From Xanthomonas codiaei (GTDB taxonomy: Bacteria > Pseudomonadota > Gammaproteobacteria > Xanthomonadales > Xanthomonadaceae), in assembly GCF_002939785.1 (NCBI RefSeq), contig NZ_MDEC01000006.1, positions 124,001 to 188,000 on the forward strand: 64,000 nt of DNA, read 5' to 3'. Positions 19,978 through 29,121 of this stretch are shown here, in pieces. The notes beneath the pieces are model-generated. The model worked only from the letters and a program-made list of their open reading frames with translations, was not told the DNA's origin and made no database searches. Every line of letters starts with the position of its first letter. Within the stretch, counting starts at the first letter, position 1. Both the position numbers and the translations under genes were made by a program.

Positions 19978-20367
19978 ATGAGCGAATTCGAGACACACAC
20001 CGCACCACCGCCGCCGCCGATCGGAACCGGTGCACCGTCCGGGGAGCGCACCCTTGCCCTGGCAGCGCATCTGCTGGGCATCCTGACCTATTTCATCGGT
20101 GCCCTGGTGATCTGGCTGATCAGCAAGGATGCGAGTCCTTCCAAGCCGTTCGCCACCGATCAGGCCAAGGAAGCGTTGAATTTCCAGATCACGGTGACTC
20201 TGGCGATGATCGTGGCGGTGGTCATCGCCACGGTGACGTTCGGTCTGCTGTTCTTCCTGCCGACCCTGGTGTGGATCGCCAGCCTGGTGTTCTGCATCCT
20301 GGCCGCGGTCAAGGCCAACAACGGCGAGCACTACCGCTATCCGTTCGCGCTGCGCCTGATCAAGTAA
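19978..20367 (+). CDS. DUF4870 small membrane protein
   Basis: 129 residues. A proline-rich cytoplasmic N-terminus (THTAPPPPPIGTGAPSGE) is followed by the DUF4870 (Tic20-like) core: AAHLLGILTYFIGALVIWLI, the linker FATDQAKEALNFQI, then two more helices (VTLAMIVAVVIATVTFGLLF and LVWIASLVFCILAAVKANNG). The family has three or four membrane helices and no proven function. Start at the ATG behind GGGGAG. The converging M35 protease gene shares the terminator between them. Confidence 0.85.
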   Translation: MSEFETHTAPPPPPIGTGAPSGERTLALAAHLLGILTYFIGALVIWLISKDASPSKPFATDQAKEALNFQITVTLAMIVAVVIATVTFGLLFFLPTLVWIASLVFCILAAVKANNGEHYRYPFALRLIK

Positions 20368-20386
20368 TCGCGCACTGCGTAAATAC

Positions 20387-20414
20387 AAAGGCCCGGCAGC
20401 AATGCCGGGCCTTT
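20387..20414. terminator. bidirectional terminator
   Basis: AAAGGCCCGGC pairs with GCCGGGCCTTT around a short loop, with A-rich sequence on one side and T-rich on the other. It lies between two converging stops (20367 and 20436) and should serve both. Confidence 0.85.
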
Positions 20415-20435
20415 GTCGTTTCAACGCCTGTGCAC

Positions 20436-21533
20436 TCAGTTCTGCGCCGGCGTGTTTTCGGCGAAGTACTCGTGGCTGTCGGCATTGGTGATCGCCTGCG
20501 CCGGGTTGCTGATGGCCAGGCTACGCGCCCCCGATTGTCCGTAGACGCGGTCCTGGGTGCCTGCCACCACGGTGAAGTGGCTGGTTTCGTGCACCAGCGT
20601 GCCGGCCTTGGAGTCGGTACCGGTCGTGGCCGCACTCCAGAACGCGTTGCACACGTGGATCTCGTACGGCTGGTTAGGATAGACGTAGGCGAAGGCATCG
20701 GCCAGATCCGCCTCGCAGCTGCAGTTGATCGTCAGCTGGCCGTTGTTCTGGTCCAGTGCGTTGTCGATGTTGACGAAGTTGGAGCTGACCCGGCTGTAGC
20801 GCGAGGCGTTGTAGGCACCGAACCAGGTGGTGTAGCGCGCGCCGGTGCTGCCGGCATTGAGATAGTTGCGTGCGTTCTGCGAATAGTTGCGTGCGGCAGT
20901 GACGGCGCTGGCGGCCTGGTTGGTGCGGGTGGTGCTGCAGTTGAGGTAGTTGATGCCGTTGACCACGGCGGTCGGGCCAATGGCCAGCTGGCGCTGCACG
21001 CCGCGATTGACGCCGTCCAGCCAGACGGTGAGCGGGGTGCTGGTGGCCACGGCCGGCTGACCGTTGGCGGCCTTCATCAGGCTGCCGTCCGACAGCGAGG
21101 CGTACTGCAGCGACGAGCGCACCTGGATGGTGTAGTTGCCGCTGGTGGACAGGTCGTAGGCGCCGGCGAGATCGACCTGGCCCTTGACGCTCTGGCCCGG
21201 CTGCAGAATGGTGAAATCCGCGGCCTTCGGCAGGCCACGCTTGACCAGACGTCCGGTGTACTTCACCGGCGCGCCGTCACGGCTGACTTCCAGGATGCCG
21301 TTGTCCAGCGACTTCAGCGGTAATTGATAGGTCGGCACGCGGGCGATCTGGCTGCCGTTGTTGGTGACCGTGACGGCGATCTTGCCCTGGTGTCGACCGG
21401 CCTGGTCGGCCACTGGCGACAGTTCGATGGTCAACGGAACCGGGCCGCGCAACGACTGCGCCTGCGCCGAACCGAGCACGCCAACGACGGCGAGCGTGCC
21501 TGCTGCAAACGATGCAAGAAAAACATTCTTCAC
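20436..21533 (-). CDS. secreted M35 (aspzincin) metalloendopeptidase
   Basis: 365 residues. A signal peptide (FLASFAAGTLAVVGVLGSAQAQ) indicates secretion. The catalytic region has HETSH as HExxH and then GTQDRVYG, matching the aspzincin GTxDxxYG signature in which the Asp is the third zinc ligand. The N-terminal half is a beta-rich domain typical of bacterial deuterolysin or peptidyl-Lys metallopeptidase relatives (LTIELSPVADQAGRHQG). Four cysteines in the mature part suggest disulphides. The GTG at 21533 is chosen because AAGGAGA precedes it and the signal peptide then begins at residue 2. In a plant pathogen such an enzyme could degrade host proteins; that is inference. Confidence 0.88.
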   Translation of the reverse strand: MKNVFLASFAAGTLAVVGVLGSAQAQSLRGPVPLTIELSPVADQAGRHQGKIAVTVTNNGSQIARVPTYQLPLKSLDNGILEVSRDGAPVKYTGRLVKRGLPKAADFTILQPGQSVKGQVDLAGAYDLSTSGNYTIQVRSSLQYASLSDGSLMKAANGQPAVATSTPLTVWLDGVNRGVQRQLAIGPTAVVNGINYLNCSTTRTNQAASAVTAARNYSQNARNYLNAGSTGARYTTWFGAYNASRYSRVSSNFVNIDNALDQNNGQLTINCSCEADLADAFAYVYPNQPYEIHVCNAFWSAATTGTDSKAGTLVHETSHFTVVAGTQDRVYGQSGARSLAISNPAQAITNADSHEYFAENTPAQN

Positions 21534-22403
21534 CAGTGACTCTCCTTGGTCGGGGGACGCCCGCGAGCGCGGGCGATCCAAACCTAGGCAGAGCGAGCGG
21601 GCGCGACAAGTCGTTCAATTAGCGATATTTTTGGATGTCGTGCATCGGTTATGCCTGCTGATACATCACCGATGCAGATAATTCAGCAATAAAGCGTGCC
21701 GGAGGTCATGAAATGCGGTTGGTTATGTGTCGCCTGCTGACACAAATGCTGGCGACCAATATGTCGTTTTGTGACCAGGCTCGCCTGTTGCATGAATGAA
21801 CCCAGGTGATCGACCGTGCGGTGGCGCACGGAATGCGCAAAGGTGTCGTGTAACGCGAACTTGGGGGTGCATGCGGCACACGCTGTCCATGCGCTGGCAG
21901 TGGCGTTGCCGTGATGTGGCACGGAGCTATGCATTGGATGCCGCCACACGGCATGAGTACCGGGCAACGGCGGGCCGAGGTGCGCTGGGGCGTCTGGCAT
22001 ACCGCGTACGGCGACGCTTTCGGCCTCGGACTCCCGGCACGTGCAATCGCGGCCGGAATCAGGCGCTCAATCCGCTTTGGATGCAGCGATGGTCGTCAGT
22101 CCTGGCCTGTTTGCATGCGCACCCGGGCGGTAGGCGAAGGTGGGAGCGGCTGTCGGTGAGTGTGGGAAGGGCCGGGAAGCGTGACCTACGAATGCACGGC
22201 ATGAGATCCAGGCAACGGCTGCCCCGCATGTCAGGAACTGGCGTCTTTGTCTGTTGCGCATGCAGCCACTTCCAACCCCTCTGCGCGATCAACCGACAAC
22301 AGACTGGCGCAGCCGCGATTCGGAATCGGCATGTGTCGCTCAGCACTGCTGCCCTTGCACCGTCAAGCGCCTGGCGGCCGGTCACACGCTCGGTCAGCCG
22401 CGC
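21534..22403. other. 870-bp intergenic region with an inverted repeat, no gene seen
   Basis: This is the largest gap without a recognisable gene. The first 180 bases are AT-rich and include a perfect 9-bp inverted repeat, TGCATCGGT at 21641-21649 and ACCGATGCA at 21668-21676, about 110-140 bp upstream of the M35 start: a candidate regulator site. The remainder is GC-rich with no plausible reading frame. A 14-base match to the window's MITE family (CGGAATCGGCATGT near 22320) is too short to call a copy. Confidence 0.5.
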
Positions 22404-23279
22404 CTAGTGCGCGCGATCCACCGCAAACCGGCCCAGGGTCGCCAGGGTTTCGCCGGGCGCACCATAGGGCTGCAGCACGTCGTGCATGCGTGTCGCCAGC
22501 TCGGCCAGCTTGGCCTTGGCACCGTCCATGCCGAGCAGGGCGGGGTAGGTGGATTTGGCTTGTGCGGCATCCTTGCCTGCGGTCTTGCCCAACTGCGCCG
22601 AACTCGATTCCACGTCCAGGATGTCGTCGCGGACCTGGAACGCCAGCCCCAGCGCTTCGGCAAAGTCGTCCAGGCGCTGCTGGTCGGCCGACGCAGCTGC
22701 ACCACCGAGGGCGCCCATGCGCACTGCCGCGCGGATCAGTGCGCCGGTCTTGAGCGCATGCATGCGCTGCAGCGCGTGCAGGGATTGCACCTGGCCGGTG
22801 GCGTCGATATCCAGCGCCTGGCCACCGCACATGCCGGCGGCGCCCGCGGCGGTAGCCAGACTCTGCAACCAGCCGACCCGCAGCTCGGCGCTCACCGGTG
22901 CCATGGCCAGCAGTTCGAACGCACGGGCCTGCAGGGCGTCGCCGGCCAGGATCGCGGTGGCTTCGTCGAAGGCGATGTGCACGGTGGGCTGGCCGCGGCG
23001 CAGGGCATCGTCGTCCATCGCCGGCAGGTCGTCATGCACCAATGAATAGGCGTGAATCAGCTCCACCGCCACGGCGGGCGTGTCCAGCAGGTCTTCCGCA
23101 GCGTCGAACAACGCGCCGCTGGCGTACACCAGCAGCGGCCGCATGCGCTTGCCGCCGCCCAGTACCGCGTGCCGCATCGCCGCGTGCAAACGCTGCGGCG
23201 GTCGCGTTGCCATGGGCAGGCAGGCATCCAGATTGCGCTCGGTGCGAGCGATCCAGTGGTCGAACACGCTGGACCTCAC
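22404..23279 (-). CDS. ispA: farnesyl (polyprenyl) diphosphate synthase
   Basis: 291 residues. It condenses DMAPP/GPP with IPP to make farnesyl diphosphate, the precursor of ubiquinone and undecaprenyl carriers. The first aspartate-rich motif DDLPAMDDD is at about residues 83-91 with the short-chain spacing, and the second, DDILD, is at about residues 219-223. GGKRMRP near residue 43 binds IPP. The GTG start is one base after the xseB stop, so it is in an operon with tilS and xseB. In many relatives dxs follows; here no gene does. Product chain length (C15 versus C20) is not certain from the sequence alone. Confidence 0.93.
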   Translation of the reverse strand: MRSSVFDHWIARTERNLDACLPMATRPPQRLHAAMRHAVLGGGKRMRPLLVYASGALFDAAEDLLDTPAVAVELIHAYSLVHDDLPAMDDDALRRGQPTVHIAFDEATAILAGDALQARAFELLAMAPVSAELRVGWLQSLATAAGAAGMCGGQALDIDATGQVQSLHALQRMHALKTGALIRAAVRMGALGGAAASADQQRLDDFAEALGLAFQVRDDILDVESSSAQLGKTAGKDAAQAKSTYPALLGMDGAKAKLAELATRMHDVLQPYGAPGETLATLGRFAVDRAH

Positions 23280-23280
23280 C

Positions 23281-23544
23281 TCAGCCGCCGTCCTGTGCGG
23301 GCGGTTCGAAGGGTTCGGCGAGCTCGGGACGTGCGGGGTCGGTCAGCATGCGCACGCGCAGTTCGGCGTGTTCCAGCGCCTGTTGGCAATCGCGGTACAA
23401 GCCGATGCCGCGTTCGTAGGCGCTGAGCGACTGCTCCAGGCTCAGGTCGCCGACCTCCATTTTCTGCACCAGTTGCTCGAGCTCTTCCAGCGACTGTTCG
23501 AAGCGGGCAACCGGGGACGTTTCGTTCAAGGACTTCTTGGCCAT
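23281..23544 (-). CDS. xseB: exodeoxyribonuclease VII small subunit
   Basis: 87 residues, the usual size. XseB binds the large subunit XseA to form the single-strand-specific exonuclease VII. The helical hairpin is clear: [19 protein letters not shown], the [15 protein letters not shown] turn, and [15 protein letters not shown]. It lies 31 bases after tilS and one base before ispA. The xseA gene is not in the window. Confidence 0.93.
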   Translation of the reverse strand: MAKKSLNETSPVARFEQSLEELEQLVQKMEVGDLSLEQSLSAYERGIGLYRDCQQALEHAELRVRMLTDPARPELAEPFEPPAQDGG

Positions 23545-23575
23545 CGTGGAAGTGTGCGGGGCGCAGCCAGGGCGG

Positions 23576-24877
23576 TCAATTCGCCTGGCTGCTTGCCTGC
23601 CAGTGCAGGCTGGCGTGGTTGTCCTGCAGCCAGGCGTGCAGGGCGCCCGAAACGATGCGATCGCCGGCGGCCAGCACTTGCGCACCGTCGCACAGGATGG
23701 GCAGGCGCTCGCGTTGCCACGGCGGCAGGTCCGAGGCCTGCAGCAGGTGCTTGAGCCGATGCGAGTGACTGCGCTGCGGCAGCACGATGCGCTCGCCGCC
23801 GTGACGGGCGCGCACCAGCAACGGGTGAGCGAAGCGCAGCGCTTGAGGCGCGTGCAGGGCGAGCTCTGCACCATCGGGCAGCTGCAAGGGCTGGGCGCCG
23901 TCCCAGTACGCGGACCACTGCGCTGGCCAGGTTGCCGTGGGGCGGAGCAGATACAGACACTGGCGCCAGCGTCGCACCTGGACTTGCTGCCAGGCGAAGC
24001 AGGCCTGGCGGTCGGGCGCGGGGAGGTCGATCTCCCGCAGCAACGCTGCCACGCCTTGCGCAGGGAGCGGCGGCGCGCCCGCCGCGTTCGCCCAGGCGCG
24101 CAACAGGCGCGGCTGGCGTGCGGCGGGCTGCGCCGCGAGCAATTGCAGATCCAGCGCGCCACGTCGGGTGAGCAGGGCCGGCAGCAGCGCCAGATCGTCG
24201 TGCAGCAGCAGGTCGCCGGCGTCGGCGCTCAGTTGCGCGCTGCGTGCCAGGGCCTCGCTGGCCTGCGGCCACCGTTGCTGCAACACCGGCAGCACGGCGG
24301 TGCGCAGGAAATTGCGGTCGTAACGTGGGTCGGCGTTGCTGGAATCGTCGATCCACCGCAGGCCGTGCGCGTGTGCGTAGGCATGCAGCTCGGTGCGTGC
24401 GTGCGCCAGCAACGGGCGCCACAACGTGCCGGCGGCGAATGGCCGCTGCGCGCGCATGGCCGCCAGCCCATCCGGGCCGGAGGCACGCAGGGCGCGCAGC
24501 AGGAAGGTCTCTGCCTGGTCGTCGCGATGATGCGCCAGCGCCAGCCATTGGCCGCATGCAAGGGCGTCGGCAAAGGCGGCGTGGCGCGCCTGGCGGGCGG
24601 CCGCTTCCAGTCCCAGGCCGCTATCGCGTGCGACCTGCACGTGCACGATCTGCAGCGGGACGCCCAATGCGTCGCAGGTCCGCTGGCACTGCGCCGCCCA
24701 AGCATCGGCATCGGCGTGCAGGCCATGATGCACGTGCAGCGCGCGCAGGCCGTGGTCGCGATAGGCCTGCATGGCGGCCAGGGCATGCAGCAGCACCGTC
24801 GAGTCCATGCCGCCGCTGTAGGCGATGAGTACCGGGCCGGGGGGTGTTACAGGCAGCAGTGACAGCGTGGCAGTCAT
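23576..24877 (-). CDS. tilS: tRNA(Ile)-lysidine synthetase
   Basis: 433 residues. TilS uses ATP to attach lysine to C34 of the minor tRNA-Ile(CAU), changing its identity from Met to Ile; it is essential. The PP-loop SGGMDS is at about residues 21-26, with [11 protein letters not shown] and [11 protein letters not shown] behind it, and [19 protein letters not shown]. The C-terminal tRNA-binding domain is present ([35 protein letters not shown]). It is the first gene of the tilS-xseB-ispA operon. The start ATG at 24877 fits the family N-terminus. Confidence 0.94.
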   Translation of the reverse strand: MTATLSLLPVTPPGPVLIAYSGGMDSTVLLHALAAMQAYRDHGLRALHVHHGLHADADAWAAQCQRTCDALGVPLQIVHVQVARDSGLGLEAAARQARHAAFADALACGQWLALAHHRDDQAETFLLRALRASGPDGLAAMRAQRPFAAGTLWRPLLAHARTELHAYAHAHGLRWIDDSSNADPRYDRNFLRTAVLPVLQQRWPQASEALARSAQLSADAGDLLLHDDLALLPALLTRRGALDLQLLAAQPAARQPRLLRAWANAAGAPPLPAQGVAALLREIDLPAPDRQACFAWQQVQVRRWRQCLYLLRPTATWPAQWSAYWDGAQPLQLPDGAELALHAPQALRFAHPLLVRARHGGERIVLPQRSHSHRLKHLLQASDLPPWQRERLPILCDGAQVLAAGDRIVSGALHAWLQDNHASLHWQASSQAN

Positions 24878-25084
24878 CAAGGCCTCGCGCTGCGCAAGGA
24901 TCCCATGGTGCAGACGACACGCGGCCGGCCGGCGATCGATTGCATCCCGCGGGCTGGCTGAGTCCGCACACCCGCCTTGCAACGACGTGCACCGATGGCG
25001 TGCCGGCCGCCGCCAATGGCCAAGCACCGATCCGCCCATCGCGCGGCGCGCGCGCCTGTCCGTTGCCGCACTCCGGCCGGCATC

Positions 25085-26782
25085 TCAGCGCCTGCCCGCC
25101 GCCTCGAACGTGGCCGGCTTGGGCAGTTCCACCGGTACCCCGGCGGCATCGCAGGTGCCGGCCTTGCACAGGCGTTCGCGCAGCCGCGGGGTGGCCTGCA
25201 CGATCACGTGGTAGATCACGTTCTCCTCCAGCGTGCCGCGGAACGCGGCGCTGCCCGGGCCGGTGGCCCAGATGCCGACGTCTTCGCCGCCGTGGGTTTC
25301 GGACTTGGTCGCCACCAATGCTTCCTGCATGTAGCCGGGCGCTTCGGTGTCGACGTGGGTCAGGTCCGGGCGGCCGGATGCCGGCTCGCTGCTGCTGGGT
25401 TCGTGCGGGTATTTCTTGGAGCCGGCCGGCTGCGCGTTGCTGGCGCCGGTGTAGCCGGGGCCATTGGCGTAGCTGAGCGTGGTGTAGGGCTGGCCGGCCA
25501 TGTCGGTGGCCAGCTGGGTGCGGTCGCCTTCCTCGCCGCCGGTACCGCGCACCTTGCCCAGAATCGGGTTGCCGCGCACCGGATAGCCCACGAAATTGAG
25601 CGTGTGCGAATGGTCGGCGGTGACGATGATCAAGGTGTCCGGCGGTGCGGTCTGCACGGCAGTGCGTACCGCATCGGACAGCGACACCGTTTCGTCCAGC
25701 GCGCGATACGCGTTGCCGGCGTGGTTGGCGTGGTCGATGCGGCCACCTTCGACCATCAGCACGAAGCCGTTGGGGTCGCGCGACAGCGACTGGATGGCGG
25801 TGCGGGTCATCTCGGTCAGGCTGGGCTCGCCCTGCGGGGTGCGGTTGCGGTCGTGGTCGAACTGCATGTGGTCCGGTTCGAACAGCCCCAGCAATGCCGG
25901 TGCGCCGGCTGCGGCCTGCAGCTGCTGCTGGTTCCAGACATAGGCGCCCTGCGGGTGCGCCTGCTTCCATTCGGCGACCAGATCGCGCCCGTCCAGGCGC
26001 AGGCCGACCTTGTCGTCGTACTCGGGGTCGCGCTCCTGCACGGTCTGGAACTGGCTACGGCCGCCGCCCAGCACCACCTGCGGGCCGCGGCCGTAGCGGG
26101 CGGTGGACAGCAGCTGCTGGGCGATGTCCTGGCAGCCGGCAGCGCGCGCGGCCTCGGGCAGGTCGGTGTCGTTTTCCCAGTTGCGCTCTGGCGAGTGCGC
26201 GTAGGTGGCCGCTGGGGTGGCATGAGTGATCCGGGTGGTGGTGACGATACCGGTGGCCATGCCGGCGCTGTCGGCCAGCTGCAACCAGCTCAGCAGGCCC
26301 TTGTTCAAGCTGTCGGCGCAGTCGCTGCGGCTGCCGCTGCTGACGCCGATCGCGCCCATGTGCGACTTCACGCCAGTGGTGATGGAGGTCATGGTGCCGG
26401 CCGAATCGGGGGTCTGCGAATCGGTGTTGTAGGTCTTGCTGAAGGCGGTGGCGGGGAACTGTTCCCACGACAGCAGATTCTCTTCGCCCGGGCCGCCCTT
26501 GCGCTGGCCATCCAGGATGCGCGCGGCCGCCACCGTGGTCAGGCTCATGCCATCGCCCAGGAACAGGATCACATTGCGTGCCTTGCCTGCCATCGCGCCG
26601 TTGCCGGCCGCACGCGCCGCGCCGGAGCGGTACCACCACTGCGGGGTCTCGCCGGCTGGATGCGTCACCGGCGGCACGTCCACCTTGATCGCAGCGGGTG
26701 CGGAGGCGATAGTGCCGGAGGAGGCGCAGGCGGCCACGCACAGCGTGGTCAGGGTGGCGAGGACGGGCAGGCGGTAACGCAT
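25085..26782 (-). CDS. alkaline phosphatase (PhoA superfamily), probable lipoprotein
   Basis: 565 residues. The N-terminus RLPVLATLTTLCVAACASSG has a lipobox (VAAC), so it is probably anchored in a membrane on the periplasmic side. The catalytic core matches PF00245: NVILFLGDGM (metal ligand Asp), DSAGTMTS (Ser nucleophile region), THATPAATYAHS, EGGRIDHANHAGN, and TADHSHTL. These are the two-zinc, one-magnesium ligands. It hydrolyses phosphate monoesters. The ATG at 26782 starts next to the signal; an ATG 11 codons upstream (26815) is also possible, and neither has a strong ribosome site. It is divergent from the symporter gene; no pho box was recognised. Confidence 0.92.
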   Translation of the reverse strand: MRYRLPVLATLTTLCVAACASSGTIASAPAAIKVDVPPVTHPAGETPQWWYRSGAARAAGNGAMAGKARNVILFLGDGMSLTTVAAARILDGQRKGGPGEENLLSWEQFPATAFSKTYNTDSQTPDSAGTMTSITTGVKSHMGAIGVSSGSRSDCADSLNKGLLSWLQLADSAGMATGIVTTTRITHATPAATYAHSPERNWENDTDLPEAARAAGCQDIAQQLLSTARYGRGPQVVLGGGRSQFQTVQERDPEYDDKVGLRLDGRDLVAEWKQAHPQGAYVWNQQQLQAAAGAPALLGLFEPDHMQFDHDRNRTPQGEPSLTEMTRTAIQSLSRDPNGFVLMVEGGRIDHANHAGNAYRALDETVSLSDAVRTAVQTAPPDTLIIVTADHSHTLNFVGYPVRGNPILGKVRGTGGEEGDRTQLATDMAGQPYTTLSYANGPGYTGASNAQPAGSKKYPHEPSSSEPASGRPDLTHVDTEAPGYMQEALVATKSETHGGEDVGIWATGPGSAAFRGTLEENVIYHVIVQATPRLRERLCKAGTCDAAGVPVELPKPATFEAAGRR

Positions 26783-26930
26783 CGGGTTCGAACTCGTGAC
26801 TGAATCAGTGTCCATTATGCCGGCCCGTGTCCGTCGCACAGATGACACGCCGCTGTTCCAGTCCTGGCCTCGCGGGCAAGGCGCCCCTGCGATAAGGTGC
26901 ATGCACTCTCCCCCCGGATGATTCGACGAC

Positions 26931-28271
26931 ATGAGACTGGTTGCGGCCTGGTTGCGCATTCCGTTCTGGCAGCGCGTGGTGGCCGGCTTCGTCCTGGGCG
27001 CGCTGGCTGGCTGGGCCATGGGGCCGGCGGCCGAGGTGTGGTTCGGTCCCCTGGGCGATCTGTACGTCACCTTGATCAAGATGATCGCCGTGCCGCTGGT
27101 GTTCTTCGCGGTGATCAATGCGATCTCCTCGCTGCACGGGCAGAAGTCGGTGGCGGCGCTGGGCGGGCGCACCTTCGTGTGGTTCGTGATCACCGCGGCC
27201 TTGGCCGTTGGCGTGGGGCTGGCGGTGGGCACGCTGCTGCAGCCGGGCGCCGGCCACTTCAATCTGAGCGTGGACTCCAGCTGGAAACCGCGCGATGTGC
27301 CCAGCCCGATCAAGGTGCTGCTGGACGTGGTGCCGTCCAATCCGTTCTACGCGCTGACCGGCATCGGCACCAAGACCAATGCCGCCGGCGAAACCGTGCT
27401 GGCGGCCGGGCGCGGCTCGATCCTGCCGGTGATCTTCTTCGCCGCGCTGTTGGGCTTTGCGATGGTCAAGCTCGGCGAGCGCGTGGCCGATGCCCGCAAG
27501 CTCACCGCGCAGATGAGCGACATCATGATCCAGGTCACGCGCTTCGTCCTGGAGATGACCCCGCTCGGCACCTTCGGCCTGATCGCCGGGCTGGTCGGCA
27601 GCTATGGCTTCCAGAAGCTGCTGCCGTTCGGCAGTTTCGTGCTGGCGCTGTACCTGGCCTGCGCGATCCACATCGTGGTGGTCTATAGCAGCCTGTTGCT
27701 GGTGCATGGGCTGAATCCGTGGAAGTTCTTCCGCGGCGCAGCGCCGGGCATGCAGGTGGCGTTCGTCAGTTCGTCGAGCTTTGCCGCGATGCCGGTGGCG
27801 ATGCGTTCGATCACGCATAACCTGGGCGTGAGCAAGGACTACGCCGCGTTCGCGGTGCCGCTGGGCGCCAGCATCAAGATGGATGGCTGCGGTGCGATCT
27901 TCCCGGCGTTGTGCGCGGTGTTCATCGCCCAATACACCGGCGTGCCATTGACCGCCAACCAGTATTTCGTGGTGCTGATCGCCTCGGTGCTGGGCAGTTT
28001 CGGCACCGCCGGCGTGCCGGGTACGGCAGTGATCATGGCCACGGTGGTGCTGAGCGCGGCCAACCTGCCGCTGGAAGTGATCGGGTACCTGTATGCGATC
28101 GATCGCGTGCTCGACATGATGCGCACCATGACCAACGTGACCGGGCAGATGCTGGTGCCGGTACTGGTGGCCAAGGAAACCGGCCTGCTCGACAAGACCG
28201 TGTACGACGCCGCTTCCACCAATGTGGGGTTGGAAGATCCGCCGGCGGACAGCGCCAAGCCGCTTCGCTGA
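26931..28271 (+). CDS. dicarboxylate/amino acid:cation symporter (DAACS family)
   Basis: 446 residues with eight or so membrane helices and two re-entrant loops. The family signatures are visible: LIKMIAVPLVFFAVINAI, the serine-rich hairpin VSSSSFAAMPVAM, and KMDGCGAIFPALCAVF with GTAGVPGTAVIM. These bind substrate and sodium or protons. DAACS members take up glutamate, aspartate or C4-dicarboxylates, and the substrate here cannot be fixed. An insert of about 40 residues (FNLSVDSSWKPRDVPSP) between helices is longer than in GltP. A methyltransferase gene starts 9 bases after the stop, likely in the same transcript. Confidence 0.92.
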   Translation: MRLVAAWLRIPFWQRVVAGFVLGALAGWAMGPAAEVWFGPLGDLYVTLIKMIAVPLVFFAVINAISSLHGQKSVAALGGRTFVWFVITAALAVGVGLAVGTLLQPGAGHFNLSVDSSWKPRDVPSPIKVLLDVVPSNPFYALTGIGTKTNAAGETVLAAGRGSILPVIFFAALLGFAMVKLGERVADARKLTAQMSDIMIQVTRFVLEMTPLGTFGLIAGLVGSYGFQKLLPFGSFVLALYLACAIHIVVVYSSLLLVHGLNPWKFFRGAAPGMQVAFVSSSSFAAMPVAMRSITHNLGVSKDYAAFAVPLGASIKMDGCGAIFPALCAVFIAQYTGVPLTANQYFVVLIASVLGSFGTAGVPGTAVIMATVVLSAANLPLEVIGYLYAIDRVLDMMRTMTNVTGQMLVPVLVAKETGLLDKTVYDAASTNVGLEDPPADSAKPLR

Positions 28272-28280
28272 GCGCGGCCG

Positions 28281-29108
28281 ATGACGGTTGGATTTCCCGT
28301 GCTGCGCGAGCGCCTGGCGCAAGTGAACGAGCTGGAGATGGTCGACGGCGTGTTCGTGCAGCGCAGCCTGGCTGCGGATCCGTTCGAGGACCGCTACCTG
28401 CAGGTGCGCCGGCAGGAAGGCCGGGTGTATACCGATGCCCAGGTCCGCAGCCTGCCGCATCCGGGCGGCACGTTGGGTGCCAGCCTCGAATGGCAGGTGC
28501 GCGCGCTGTCCAGCGCGTTGCTGGTGCAACACCTGCGCACGCAGGCGGGCGAGGGCGCCATCCTGGAACTGGGCTGTGGCAACGGCTGGCTGTCGCACCT
28601 GCTGGCACGGGCGCTGCAACGCGACGTCTGCGGCGTCGACGTCAACCGCACCGAGCTCGCCCAGGCCGCACGCGTGTTCGGCCACGAGCAACGTCTCAGT
28701 TTCGTCGCCGCCGATATCCAGACCGTGGCGCTGCCACGCGATGCGTTCGATGTCATCGTGATGCCGGCCTGCATCCAGTATTTCCAGGATCCGGCCGCCT
28801 TGGTACGTCACCTGCTGGCCCAGCTACGCGATGACGGCGAACTGCATATTCTCGACAGCCCCCTCTATGCGGATCGACAGCGCGCCGCCGAGAGCGCCGC
28901 GCGCAGCCTGCGCTATTTCACCGGGCTGGGTGTGCCGGCGTTGGCCGGGCAGTACCACCAGCACACCTACGCCACCTTCGACCCATTCCAGGTGCACTGG
29001 CTGTTCGATCCGCGCCGGCCCGCCGCGCGACTTGGGCGATTGCTCAGACGGCGACAGCCGCACTTTCCCTGGCTGTGTCTTCGCAAGCAGGACAACGTGG
29101 GGCGGTGA
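28281..29108 (+). CDS. class I SAM-dependent methyltransferase
   Basis: 275 residues, cytoplasmic. The SAM-binding motif I ILELGCGNGWLSHLLA is followed by GVDVNRTEL (motif II) and FDVIVMPACIQYF (motif III). An N-terminal extension of about 90 residues (VDGVFVQRSLAADPFEDRYLQ) is not part of the Rossmann fold, and the C-terminal region is basic (RLGRLLRRRQPHFPW). The substrate is unknown. It is translationally close to the symporter gene, but a shared function is not evident. The next gene is convergent. Confidence 0.85.
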   Translation: MTVGFPVLRERLAQVNELEMVDGVFVQRSLAADPFEDRYLQVRRQEGRVYTDAQVRSLPHPGGTLGASLEWQVRALSSALLVQHLRTQAGEGAILELGCGNGWLSHLLARALQRDVCGVDVNRTELAQAARVFGHEQRLSFVAADIQTVALPRDAFDVIVMPACIQYFQDPAALVRHLLAQLRDDGELHILDSPLYADRQRAAESAARSLRYFTGLGVPALAGQYHQHTYATFDPFQVHWLFDPRRPAARLGRLLRRRQPHFPWLCLRKQDNVGR

Positions 29109-29121
29109 CTGGACGGCGGCG

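Noticed and set aside
22300-22400. A 14-base match to the MITE (CGGAATCGGCATGT) and a nearby GCCTGGCGGCCG
   Set aside because: The matching pieces are short and out of order, so I could not support a copy.
21796-22407. A 203-residue open frame in the gap before ispA
   Set aside because: Arg- and Cys-rich low-quality translation typical of non-coding GC-rich sequence; no start signal.
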